Part shown: piece by piece, positions 1-7,542 of the stretch
Numbering within the stretch: the stretch's first letter is position 1
Layout of the letters: each line of letters starts with the position of its first letter
Origin: Chloroflexota bacterium
Lineage (GTDB): Bacteria; Chloroflexota; Limnocylindria; Limnocylindrales; CSP1-4
Reading direction: 5' to 3'
Assembly (NCBI GenBank): GCA_025935655.1
Contig: JAICUV010000022.1
Location: 1-22,589 of the forward strand
DNA: 22,589 bases
Notes under the pieces: generated by a model
What the model was told of the DNA's origin: nothing
The model's database searches: none
What the model saw: only the letters and a program-made list of their open reading frames with translations
Made by a program: the position numbers and the translations under genes

Positions 1-711
1 GACCAGGATGGCGAGAAGGCCGTCCGCTGGGACGGGCGACGGGTGACGTTCACCGGTCCGTGGGCCGCGGGCCCGCTCCAGAAGGTCATCGTGGCGGTGC
101 TCGCGCTGCGGATGGAGGACGTCGGGCTCCACCCGAGCCACAGCGCCGCGGTCAACTACCGCGGCAGGACGTTCCTGTTCCTGGGCGGCGAGTCGAACCA
201 CGGCAAGTCGATGGGGCTGATCGAGGCCGGCGTCCGCGGCGCGCTCCAGGTCGCGTCGGAGACCACCGTCATCGACGAGGCCGGCCGGGCCGTGATGGGC
301 TCCGTGGACGCGTTCCTCGTGAAGCGGACGGAGGGCACCGAGCGGTCCGACAAGGCCGCGCCCAACAAGGGCGTCGAGAAGTTCTGGGGCCAGATGCCGA
401 CCTGGTCGATGTGGCAGGGCGAGGCGCCGGACATCGACCTCGTGATCGTCCCCGCCATCGACGGCAACTTCGACCCCGCCACCAACGAGCTCATCCCGTT
501 CGAGCGCCAGTTCCAGTTCCTCCACTCGCTCCAGAACTACTTCCTCACCAACGAGCTGCTGGCGCCGGGCCACGCGATGCCGCTCCTCGACACGGACGCC
601 CTCCGCGCCCGGCGCGCCGCATTCGTGGAGCGGTTCTGCGAGCGCCCGTTCTTCTTCATCCGCGCGGCCACGCCCCAGGTCCTGATGGACGAGGTCGACC
701 GCATCCTCTAG
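1..711 (+). CDS. HprK-like P-loop protein, 5'-truncated by the window edge
   Basis: The frame is open from base 1, so only the C-terminal 236 residues are visible. A P-loop (GGESNHGKS) lies at visible residues 62-70, directly after a beta strand of the form YRGRTFLFL and preceded by HPSHSAAV. This arrangement resembles the His-containing strand and Walker A of HPr kinase/phosphorylase-type proteins. The last 150 residues have no motif I can name; they are rich in aromatic residues (WGQMPTWSMWQG). No membrane segment is visible. The stop lies 11 bases before the Mo-hydroxylase FAD subunit, so it probably belongs to that operon. A role as an ATP-dependent kinase, regulator or maturation factor for the downstream enzyme is inference from position only. 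Alternative: an unrelated GTP/ATP-binding protein that shares only the P-loop. Confidence 0.6.
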   Translation, partial: DQDGEKAVRWDGRRVTFTGPWAAGPLQKVIVAVLALRMEDVGLHPSHSAAVNYRGRTFLFLGGESNHGKSMGLIEAGVRGALQVASETTVIDEAGRAVMGSVDAFLVKRTEGTERSDKAAPNKGVEKFWGQMPTWSMWQGEAPDIDLVIVPAIDGNFDPATNELIPFERQFQFLHSLQNYFLTNELLAPGHAMPLLDTDALRARRAAFVERFCERPFFFIRAATPQVLMDEVDRIL

Positions 712-722
712 CGGCAGGGACC

Positions 723-1595
723 ATGCAGCCGTTCGCCTACGCCCGACCGGAGACGCTGGCCGAGGTCGTCGCCCTCCTCGAGCGGCACGGCCCCGGCGCC
801 CGGCTGCTCGCCGGCGGGACGGACCTCGTGATCAACCTGCGCGACGGGCGGTTCCGGCCGGAGGTGGTGATCGACGTCAAGCGGGTGCCGGAGCTGGCGC
901 CCGGGATCCGGGCGGGCGACGGTGGCGTGCTCGTCATCGGCGCGACCACGACGATGACCCAGCTCGCCGCGCACCCGGTGATCCGCCGCGACCTCGCCGC
1001 GCTGGCCGACGGGGCCGCGGTCGTGGGCTCGGTCCAGATCCGCAACCGGGCGACCGTCGCCGGGAACATCTGCAACGCGTCCCCGGCCGCGGACACCGCG
1101 CCGGCCCTGCTCGTCCACGGGGCGATCGTGGTGGCGACGGGGCCGGACGGCGACCGGCGCATCCCCCTCGACGCGTTCTTCGTCCGCTCCGGCGTCACGA
1201 CGCTGGGGCCCGCGGAGCTCGTCCGCGCGATCGAGATCCCGGCCCCCGGCTCGCGCATCGCGAGCGCCCACCAGCGACGGACGCGGCGGCGCGGCCATGA
1301 CCTCGCGTCGGTCACGGTCGCGTGTGGCGTGGACGCCGCCGGGCTCGTCCGGGTCGCCTTCGGCAGCGTCGGGCCGCGGCCGCTCCTCCGGGTGGACGAG
1401 ACGGGCGCGCTCGGGGACCCCGAGGCCACCGACGAGGCGCGCGCCGCGGCGTTCGAAGCGATCTTCGCGGACGCGACGCCGTCCGCGACGTCGATGCGCG
1501 CCGGGGCCGAGTACCGCCTGGCCATGCTCCGTGTCCTCGGCCGGCGGGCGCTCGAGGCGGCGCTCGGCCGCATGGACGCAGGGGCCGCCGCGTGA
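723..1595 (+). CDS. FAD-binding subunit of xanthine-dehydrogenase-family Mo hydroxylase (CoxM/XdhB type)
   Basis: This is the medium subunit of a three-subunit molybdenum hydroxylase. It passes electrons from the [2Fe-2S] subunit to FAD and on to the external acceptor. Its 290 residues are a normal length for the family. FAD-contact motifs are intact: AGGTD at residues 30-34, GATTT at 73-77 and RNRATVAGNICNASPAADT at 107-125. The C-terminal third matches the CO-dehydrogenase-type flavoprotein C-domain in layout. The ATG at 723 is preceded by AGGGA at 716-720. The stop overlaps the next gene's GTG, so translation is probably coupled. The substrate of the complex cannot be read from this subunit. 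Confidence 0.9.
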   Translation: MQPFAYARPETLAEVVALLERHGPGARLLAGGTDLVINLRDGRFRPEVVIDVKRVPELAPGIRAGDGGVLVIGATTTMTQLAAHPVIRRDLAALADGAAVVGSVQIRNRATVAGNICNASPAADTAPALLVHGAIVVATGPDGDRRIPLDAFFVRSGVTTLGPAELVRAIEIPAPGSRIASAHQRRTRRRGHDLASVTVACGVDAAGLVRVAFGSVGPRPLLRVDETGALGDPEATDEARAAAFEAIFADATPSATSMRAGAEYRLAMLRVLGRRALEAALGRMDAGAAA

Positions 1596-2152
1596 TCGCG
1601 ACGATGCTGATCGAGCTGGTCGTCAACGGCGCGCCGCGCGCCGTCCCGGTGGAACCCCATCACACGCTGCTCGAGGTCCTTCGCGACGACCTGGGGCTCA
1701 CGGGGACGAAGGAGTGCTGCCTCGTGGGCGAGTGCGGCGCGTGCACGGTCCTCCTCGACGGGCGGAGCGTCGACGCCTGTCTCGTGCTCGCCGTGGAGGC
1801 GGACGGGCTCGAGGTCCGGACGGTGGAGGGCCTCGCGCGCCCGGACGGCACGCTGTCCGCGCTCCAGGCCGCGTTCCTCGACAAGGGGGCCGTCCAGTGC
1901 GGCTTCTGCATCCCGGGCCAGCTCGTCTCCGCGCAGGCGCTGCTCGACGAGCACCCCCACCCGTCGCGCGCCGAGATCGAGGAGGGGCTCGCGGGCAACC
2001 TCTGCCGCTGCGCGTGTTACGAGCAGATCTTCGAGGCCGTCGAGGCGACCGCGGCCGGCGAGGCGTCCGACACCGACTCGGCACCGCTCGCGCACGCCGC
2101 GGGCCCGGCGGACTCCGGCGCGCGCTCCGTCGAGGAAGGGCTGGACCAGTGA
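1592..2152 (+). CDS. [2Fe-2S] subunit of xanthine-dehydrogenase-family Mo hydroxylase (CoxS/XdhC type)
   Basis: This small subunit carries two [2Fe-2S] clusters between the molybdopterin and FAD subunits. The N-terminal plant-ferredoxin-like cluster uses Cys43, 48, 51 and 63 (motif GECGACTVLLDG). The C-terminal helical cluster uses Cys103, 106, 138 and 140 (CGFCIPG and GNLCRC). Two positions that are usually Gly in this family are Cys here: Cys42 (KECC) and Cys142 (CRCACY). The C-terminus, from about residue 150, is an Ala/Ser/Asp-rich extension. I chose the GTG at 1592 because AGGGG lies 8 bases upstream and it gives a GTGA overlap like the next two junctions; an ATG at 1604 is the alternative and would give 182 instead of 186 residues. 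Confidence 0.9.
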   Translation: MIATMLIELVVNGAPRAVPVEPHHTLLEVLRDDLGLTGTKECCLVGECGACTVLLDGRSVDACLVLAVEADGLEVRTVEGLARPDGTLSALQAAFLDKGAVQCGFCIPGQLVSAQALLDEHPHPSRAEIEEGLAGNLCRCACYEQIFEAVEATAAGEASDTDSAPLAHAAGPADSGARSVEEGLDQ

Positions 2153-4410
2153 CCGCGCCGGGCCGCGTCGGCGAGTCGCCCAACCGCGTGGGCGGGATCG
2201 GGCGGGTCACCGGCGCCCAGCAGTACCTCGCCGACCTGCGCGTGGATGCCCTCCACGCGAAGCTCGTCACGCTCGATGTCGCGCGGGCCCGGATCCGCGG
2301 CGTCGACGCGTCTGCGGCACTGGCGCTGCCCGGTGTCCGGCTGGTCATGACGGCCGCGGACCTGCCGCAGCCCGTACCGCGGTTCGGGCCCCAGCGCGAG
2401 GACCGCCCCGTCCTCGCGACCGGCGAGACCACGTATCACGGGGAGCCGGTCGCGCTCGTCGTCGCGGACACGAAGGACCTCGCGGAGCGGGCCGCGGCGC
2501 TCGTCCGCGTGGACCACGAGCCGCTCCCCGCCGTGTTCACGCTCGAGGGCGCGCTCGCCCCGGACGCGCCGCTCGTGCAGGACCCCGCGACGCGGCCCGG
2601 CGACCCGCTGGCGCACACGAACGTGCTCAAGGAGCACCGGGTGGGCTGGGGGGACGTCGACGCCGAGGCGGCCCACGCCCACGTCACCGTCGAGGGCACC
2701 TGGACCTTCCCGATGGTCACCCAGTTCGCCATCGAGCCGCACGCGTTCATGGCCGCGCCCGATGGCGATGGGATCGCGGTGTGGAGCACGATCCAGCACC
2801 CCAACTGGCTCCAGCGGGTCATCGCCGGGATGCTCCGGATGCCGCTGTCGAAGGTCCGCGTCTACGCCCCGGACCCGGGCGGCGGCTTCGGCGGCAAGCA
2901 GCACGCGAAGTACGAGCCCGCCGTCGCCTTCGCGGCGCTGCGGCTGGGGCGTCCCGTGCGCCTCGTCCTGACCCTCGAGGAGACATTCCAGGCGGTGCGG
3001 CGGGCGGCCTGCGAGACGCGTGTGCGTGCCGGCCTCGCACAGGACGGCCGGATCCTGTTCCTGGACATCGCGGCGGACTACCTCATCGGCGCGTACACCG
3101 ACATCGCGGACCGCGTCGTGGGCAAGGGCTCGTACCCGGCCGCGGGGCCCTACAACGTGGCGGCGGTCCGGATCCTCGCCCGGTCCGTGCTCTCGCACAC
3201 GGTGCCGTCCACGGCCTTCCGAGGGTTCGGCAACCCGCAGGTCAACTGGGCCGTGGAGAGCGCGCTCGACGAGGGCGCGCGGGCGCTCGGCATGGACCCC
3301 CTCGCGCTGCGGCTGCGCAACCTCGCCCGGCGGGGCGACCGGTTCATCCCGTTCGACACCCCGTGTGACGGCGACTGGGCGGACGTCGTCCGGGTCGCCG
3401 CGGAGCGGGCGGGGTGGGGGACGCCCCTCCCCGACGGGCACGGGCGCGGGATCGCGTTCGGGATCAAGTCGGGCCCCACCACCGGTCTCTCGTATTCGAT
3501 CGTGCGGCTGCTGGCGGACGGCTCCGTCGTCGTGTATGCCGGGACCTCCGACATGGGGCAGGGCGCCCGGACCGTGCTGGCCCAGGTGGCGGCCCACGAG
3601 CTGGGCGTGCCCCTGGACTGGGTCACGGTCGTGATGGGGGACACGGCGATCGTCCCGTACGACCAGCAGACGTCCGCGTCGCGCTCGACCGTGCTGATGG
3701 GCAACGCGGTGCTCGACGCGTGCCGGAAGGTCCAGGCACAGCTCGCGGCGATGGCCGCCCGCCTGCACGGCGTCGACGAGGCCGGCGTCAGCGTCGACGC
3801 GGGCGTCGTGCGGCTCCCCGACGGACGCGAGCTCACGCCGCTCGAGGTCCTGAAGCCCGGGCTGGGCCGGTTGGGCGGGGAGCTCACGGGCGTCGGCGAG
3901 TCGCGCAAGGACGCGGAGCCGGACCACCCGCTGGGCGGCGCGCCCGCGTTCTTCGAGTTCAACTGCACGGTCATCGAGGCGCACGTGGACGAGGAGACGG
4001 GCGACATCACGATCGACCGCCACGTGACGGCGAGCGACGTGGGCAAGGCGCTCAACCCGCTCCAGGTCCGGATGCAGGACGAGGGCGCGGCGATCATGGG
4101 CCTGGGCCACACGCTCATGGAGCAGTACCTGTTCGACGACACCGGCCGGATTCGGAACCTCGGCGCGATCGACTACCGGATCCCGACCTCGATGGACCTG
4201 CCGATCTCGCTCGAGAGCGAGGCCGTGGAGCACGAGGACGGTCCCGGGCCGTACGGCGCGAAGGGCATGAGCGAGGGTGCGCTGCTGTGCGTCGCGCCGG
4301 CGGTCGCCGCCGCCGTCCAGCAGGCCACGGGCGCCACCATCCGGGCGCTGCCACTCTCGCCCGAGCGGGTGTGGCACGCGCTCCAGGCACGGAGGGCCGA
4401 CGCCCGGTGA
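2149..4410 (+). CDS. Molybdopterin-binding catalytic subunit of xanthine-dehydrogenase-family hydroxylase
   Basis: This large catalytic subunit (753 residues) binds the Mo-pterin cofactor and hydroxylates the substrate with water-derived oxygen. Conserved elements: GGGFGGK at 244-250, AFRGFGNPQ at 356-364 (substrate-pocket Arg358), TSDMGQG at 466-472, the QQTSASR loop at 506-512 and GAKGMSEG ending in the expected catalytic Glu709. The form I CO-dehydrogenase active-site signature AYRCSFR is absent, so this is not a canonical CO dehydrogenase. Xanthine, another N-heterocycle or an aldehyde is possible. The GTG start overlaps the small subunit's stop (GTGA), and GGAAGGG lies upstream. FAD, FeS and Mo subunits in this order form a complete enzyme. 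No Mo-insertion chaperone (XdhC/CoxF/CoxI type) is visible here. Confidence 0.9.
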   Translation: MTAPGRVGESPNRVGGIGRVTGAQQYLADLRVDALHAKLVTLDVARARIRGVDASAALALPGVRLVMTAADLPQPVPRFGPQREDRPVLATGETTYHGEPVALVVADTKDLAERAAALVRVDHEPLPAVFTLEGALAPDAPLVQDPATRPGDPLAHTNVLKEHRVGWGDVDAEAAHAHVTVEGTWTFPMVTQFAIEPHAFMAAPDGDGIAVWSTIQHPNWLQRVIAGMLRMPLSKVRVYAPDPGGGFGGKQHAKYEPAVAFAALRLGRPVRLVLTLEETFQAVRRAACETRVRAGLAQDGRILFLDIAADYLIGAYTDIADRVVGKGSYPAAGPYNVAAVRILARSVLSHTVPSTAFRGFGNPQVNWAVESALDEGARALGMDPLALRLRNLARRGDRFIPFDTPCDGDWADVVRVAAERAGWGTPLPDGHGRGIAFGIKSGPTTGLSYSIVRLLADGSVVVYAGTSDMGQGARTVLAQVAAHELGVPLDWVTVVMGDTAIVPYDQQTSASRSTVLMGNAVLDACRKVQAQLAAMAARLHGVDEAGVSVDAGVVRLPDGRELTPLEVLKPGLGRLGGELTGVGESRKDAEPDHPLGGAPAFFEFNCTVIEAHVDEETGDITIDRHVTASDVGKALNPLQVRMQDEGAAIMGLGHTLMEQYLFDDTGRIRNLGAIDYRIPTSMDLPISLESEAVEHEDGPGPYGAKGMSEGALLCVAPAVAAAVQQATGATIRALPLSPERVWHALQARRADAR

Positions 4411-6536
4411 CCCTGGTCTACGCGTCCGACCATCGCCACGACCTGGATCCGGCGGCGATCACGCTCCTCCTCGGCGGCAAGGCCGCCAACCTCGCGACGA
4501 TGGCGGGGGAGCTCGGGCTGCCCGTCCCCCCGGCGTTCACGATCACGACCGAGGCGTGCAACGCCTACCTCGCGTCGGGCTGGCCCGTCGGGCTGGACGA
4601 GGAGCTGCGCGGGCACATGGCGCGGCTCGAGGCGCGCGTCGGACGGCGGTTCGGCGATCCGGCGGACCCCCTGCTCGTGTCCGTCCGCTCGGGGGCGCCG
4701 CGGTCGATGCCCGGGATGATGGACACGATCCTGAACCTCGGCCTCACCGACGTCACCGAGGCGGGCCTCGCGGCGGCGTCCGGCGACCCGGCGTTCGCGC
4801 GCGACTGCCACGAGCGGCTGCGAGCCACGTACCGCGCCGTCGTGGGCGTCGAGTCCCTCCCCGACGACCCGTGGCTCCAGCTGCGGGGCGCCATCGAGGC
4901 CGTGTTCTGGTCCTGGAACAGCGAGCGGGCGCGCGCCTACCGCGCCGTCGAGGGGATCAGCGACACCCTGGGCACCGGCGTGACGGTCCAGGCCATGGTG
5001 TTCGGCAACCTCGGGTCGGAGTCCGGGACCGGCGTCCTGTTCACGCGCAACCCGGCGACCGGCGAGCACCAGCTCTACGGCGACGTGCTGTTCGATGCCC
5101 AGGGCGAGGACGTCGTCTCGGGGACGCACGCCACGGCGCCCGTCGCATCGCTCGGGGAGCGGCTGCCCGTCGTCGCCGCCGAGCTCCGGCGGTACGCGGA
5201 CGTCCTCGAGCGCCAGTACCGCGACTGCTGCGACATCGAGTTCACGATCGAGCGCGGCCGGCTGTGGCTGCTCCAGGTCCGGGTGGGCAAGCGGACGCCG
5301 CAGGCCGCGCTGCGGATGGCGGTCGAGATGGCCGAGGACCCGGCGTTCCCGCTGACGCGCGAGGAAGCCGTCGCGCGCGTCGCCTCGATCCTCGCCGACC
5401 CGCCGACGACCGTGGTGGACCGCGGCGCCACGGGTCCCGCGCTCACGCGCGGGCTGGGCGTCTCGCCCGGCCTCGTGTCGGGGCAGATCCGGCTCTCGGC
5501 CGGCGACGCGATCGCGGCCGCGGACCGGGGAGCGGACGTCATCCTCGTCAGGCCGGAGACGTCCCCGGACGACGTCGCGGGCATGGACCGGGCCCGCGGG
5601 ATCCTCACGGCCACGGGAGGCTTCGCGAGCCACGCCGCGGTCGTCGCGCGCGGCTGGGGCAAGCCCGCGGTCGTCGGGGCGGGCGAGATCGTGATCGGTG
5701 CGGGGCGGGTGCAGATCGGGACCCGGGAGCTCGCCGAAGGCGACGTCATCTCGATCGACGGGTCCACGGGCGACGTGTACGAGGGCGTCCGGGCGGGGGT
5801 GGCGGTCGTGGTGCCCGAGGCACGGACGCTGCTCGGCTGGGCGCGCGACGCGGGCATCCCGATCGGCGATGCCGAGGCAGGCGCGACGACGGCTGTCACC
5901 GACGCCGTCGAGGGCACGCGTGACGAGGGCGACGCGCTCCGCACACTCGCGGTCAAGGGCTATGCCACGCCGGATGCCATCGCGGCGGCGATCCGCTCCC
6001 CGCTCGACATCGCGCAGGGCCTCCTCGACGGGCTCATCGCCGGCGGGCTCGCAGAGCCCGGCGCAGGCGCGTTCCGCCTCACGGACGCCGGCAGGGCGCG
6101 CGCCGCGGAGCTCCTCGCCGGCGACGCGGCGGCCTGGGGCGGGACGAGCGCCGCCGCGGCACTCGACGCGTTCCTCGACCTCGACCGGCGGATGAAGGCC
6201 ATCGTCACCGCGTGGCAGGTCCGCGAGGTCGACGGCGCGCAGGTGGCGAACGACCACGCCGACGCGGCGTACGACCGGGGCGTGCTGGACGATCTCGCCG
6301 CCCTCCACGCCGACGCCGCGGGCTGGCTCGCGGCCCTCGACGGCGCGCCGCGTCGGATCGCCTGGTACGGAGACCGGCTCGCCGCGGCGGCCGAGCAGGC
6401 GGCGGCAGGCAACGGGAAGTTCGTCGCCTCGCCACGCGTGGACAGCTACCACGGCGCCTGGTTCGAGCTCCACGAGGACCTCATCCGCCTGGCCGGGCGC
6501 ACCCGCGAGGACGAGGTGGCGGCCGGCCGCGCCTGA
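4407..6536 (+). CDS. PPDK-like dikinase: ATP-grasp plus phosphohistidine domain, atypical C-terminus
   Basis: The N-terminal about 350 residues match the nucleotide-binding half of pyruvate phosphate dikinase: GGKAANL with Lys25, SVRSGAPRSMPGMMDT with Arg94 (92-106), LFTRNPATGE, and Gln290/Arg292 in the ATP-site strand. The swivelling domain carries GGFASHAAVVARGWGKP with the phospho-accepting His409. The Thr/Ser two residues before this His, used in regulation of plant-type PPDK, is Ala. The protein then departs from the family: instead of the PEP/pyruvate TIM barrel, residues 511-571 read like a winged helix (LRTLAVKGYAT...LIAGGLAE...FRLTDAGRARAAELL), followed by a helical region to 709. 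Total length is 709 against roughly 870-900 for PPDK. The GTG start overlaps the Mo subunit stop. The phosphoryl acceptor is unknown; ordinary PEP synthesis is unlikely without the barrel. Confidence 0.85.
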   Translation: MTLVYASDHRHDLDPAAITLLLGGKAANLATMAGELGLPVPPAFTITTEACNAYLASGWPVGLDEELRGHMARLEARVGRRFGDPADPLLVSVRSGAPRSMPGMMDTILNLGLTDVTEAGLAAASGDPAFARDCHERLRATYRAVVGVESLPDDPWLQLRGAIEAVFWSWNSERARAYRAVEGISDTLGTGVTVQAMVFGNLGSESGTGVLFTRNPATGEHQLYGDVLFDAQGEDVVSGTHATAPVASLGERLPVVAAELRRYADVLERQYRDCCDIEFTIERGRLWLLQVRVGKRTPQAALRMAVEMAEDPAFPLTREEAVARVASILADPPTTVVDRGATGPALTRGLGVSPGLVSGQIRLSAGDAIAAADRGADVILVRPETSPDDVAGMDRARGILTATGGFASHAAVVARGWGKPAVVGAGEIVIGAGRVQIGTRELAEGDVISIDGSTGDVYEGVRAGVAVVVPEARTLLGWARDAGIPIGDAEAGATTAVTDAVEGTRDEGDALRTLAVKGYATPDAIAAAIRSPLDIAQGLLDGLIAGGLAEPGAGAFRLTDAGRARAAELLAGDAAAWGGTSAAAALDAFLDLDRRMKAIVTAWQVREVDGAQVANDHADAAYDRGVLDDLAALHADAAGWLAALDGAPRRIAWYGDRLAAAAEQAAAGNGKFVASPRVDSYHGAWFELHEDLIRLAGRTREDEVAAGRA

Positions 6537-6554
6537 GCGCCGCCCGGTGGTCCG

Positions 6555-7487
6555 TCAGGGGCGCGGGTGGTCCGTGCCCACCGACGCGAGCCACGCGTCC
6601 ACGTCGCCTGGCAGGTGCGCGTCGTAGACGCGTGCCTCGGAAGCCGCGGCCGGGTCGTCCTCCGTCGCCCGAGCCTCCGCGGGCTCGGTCAGCACGACCG
6701 CCGCCCCGAGGTCGCCCTCCGGCGGGATCCGCGCCAGCGAGACGACGCCGCCCCGCCACGTGTCGACGTTGAGCGCGTGGCCGCCGTGCGCGGCCGATGC
6801 CCGCTCCACGGGCGTGTGGCCGTAGACGACGCGCGCGATGCCGGCCTCGCGGTACGCGGCCCAGCCCGCGCCGTCCGGGAAGGGCTCCGCCGCCTCGAAG
6901 AACCCGCGCCGGATCCAGAGCCGCTCCGCCCCCTGCCCGAACGCCTCGAGCGACAGGCCGGGAACCGGTCCGCCGTGCACCAACAGCACGTCCCGCCAGC
7001 GCGCGTACGGGGCGAACGACCACAGCGCGGGCTCGAAGTCGGGCGCGAGGGCGTCGAGACGGGCCCGGATCGCCTCGGCCGAAAGGCCCGTCCACTCGCC
7101 GGGCGCCATGCCCGCGGAGAGGAAGGTCGCGCCGCCGCCGAACGCGAGGAGCGCCCGGAACAGCCGGTCCTGGCCCGCCAGCCCGCCGAGCACCTGCATC
7201 TCGTGGTTGCCCTCCAGCAGCGCGACAAGGCCGCCGGCCTGGGCCGCCTGGGCGCGGAGGGAGACCAGCCGCCGGACGAGCCCCACCGAGTCCGGTCCGC
7301 GGTCGACGACGTCCCCGGTCACGACGAGCGCGCTCCCGGGCGGCGCCACCCACCGGCCGGCGCCGTCGCTCAGGCCCGCACGCGCGAGCAGCCGGTCCAC
7401 GGCGCCGCGCTGGCCGTGGAGGTCGCTCGCAGCCCACACGGTGAACCCGTCGGGGACCTGGATCGGCGGGACGTCGCTGGCGGCCAT
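6555..7487 (-). CDS. PPP-family metallophosphoesterase (Ser/Thr phosphatase or Ap4A-hydrolase-like)
   Basis: A cytoplasmic metal-dependent phosphoesterase of 310 residues. All core motifs of the PPP superfamily are visible in order: SDLHG (Asp22, His24), GDVVDRGPDS (Asp59, Arg63), GNHE (Asn94, His95), a metal-ligand His in HGG at 171, and GHTP (His224). The first motif has Ser instead of the common Gly before Asp. No signal peptide or membrane segment is seen. The stop lies only 18 bases from the dikinase stop, so the two genes are convergent. The start shares a 55-base divergent region with the ROK kinase. Protein phosphatase, diadenosine tetraphosphatase or another phosphoester substrate cannot be distinguished from sequence. 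Confidence 0.85.
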   Translation of the reverse strand: MAASDVPPIQVPDGFTVWAASDLHGQRGAVDRLLARAGLSDGAGRWVAPPGSALVVTGDVVDRGPDSVGLVRRLVSLRAQAAQAGGLVALLEGNHEMQVLGGLAGQDRLFRALLAFGGGATFLSAGMAPGEWTGLSAEAIRARLDALAPDFEPALWSFAPYARWRDVLLVHGGPVPGLSLEAFGQGAERLWIRRGFFEAAEPFPDGAGWAAYREAGIARVVYGHTPVERASAAHGGHALNVDTWRGGVVSLARIPPEGDLGAAVVLTEPAEARATEDDPAAASEARVYDAHLPGDVDAWLASVGTDHPRP

Positions 7488-7516
7488 CGACGATGGAGGC
7501 TACACCCGGTCGCGGC

Positions 7517-7541
7517 CCGACCGCCTGTCTATACTGGTCGG
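7517..7541. promoter_or_regulatory. Inverted repeat over the ROK-operon promoter, candidate GntR operator
   Basis: CCGACC at 7517-7522 and GGTCGG at 7536-7541 form a perfect 6-base dyad with a 13-base spacer. The -10 hexamer lies inside the dyad, immediately before the right arm. The right side contains ACTGGTC (7533-7539), which equals one half of the DasR/NagR-type dre consensus, although the second dre half is absent. The regulator encoded two genes downstream is of that GntR/HutC family, so autoregulation is plausible; this is inference. Confidence 0.4.
7530..7535 (+). promoter_or_regulatory. -10 hexamer TATACT, probable leaderless promoter of the ROK-gntR-nagA operon
   Basis: TATACT differs from TATAAT at one base and stands out in this GC-rich sequence. 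Seven bases separate it from the GTG at 7543, which puts the start codon at about +1 of the transcript. No Shine-Dalgarno sequence precedes the GTG, which fits a leaderless mRNA. No convincing -35 is visible 16-18 bases upstream. Confidence 0.55.
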
Positions 7542-7542
7542 C

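Noticed and set aside
2017..4377. Long minus-strand open frame of 786 codons opposite the Mo-binding subunit
   Set aside because: High GC leaves few stops in shadow frames; the translation is Arg/Val/Asp-rich with no domain, while the plus strand carries intact catalytic motifs.
2149..4410. Assignment as form I CO dehydrogenase large subunit (coxL)
   Set aside because: The AYRCSFR active-site signature is absent; the equivalent loop reads as a xanthine-dehydrogenase-type sequence (AFRGFGNPQ).
4407..6536. Annotation as a standard pyruvate phosphate dikinase (ppdK)
   Set aside because: The PEP/pyruvate-binding barrel with its catalytic Cys is missing, so the usual reaction is not supported.
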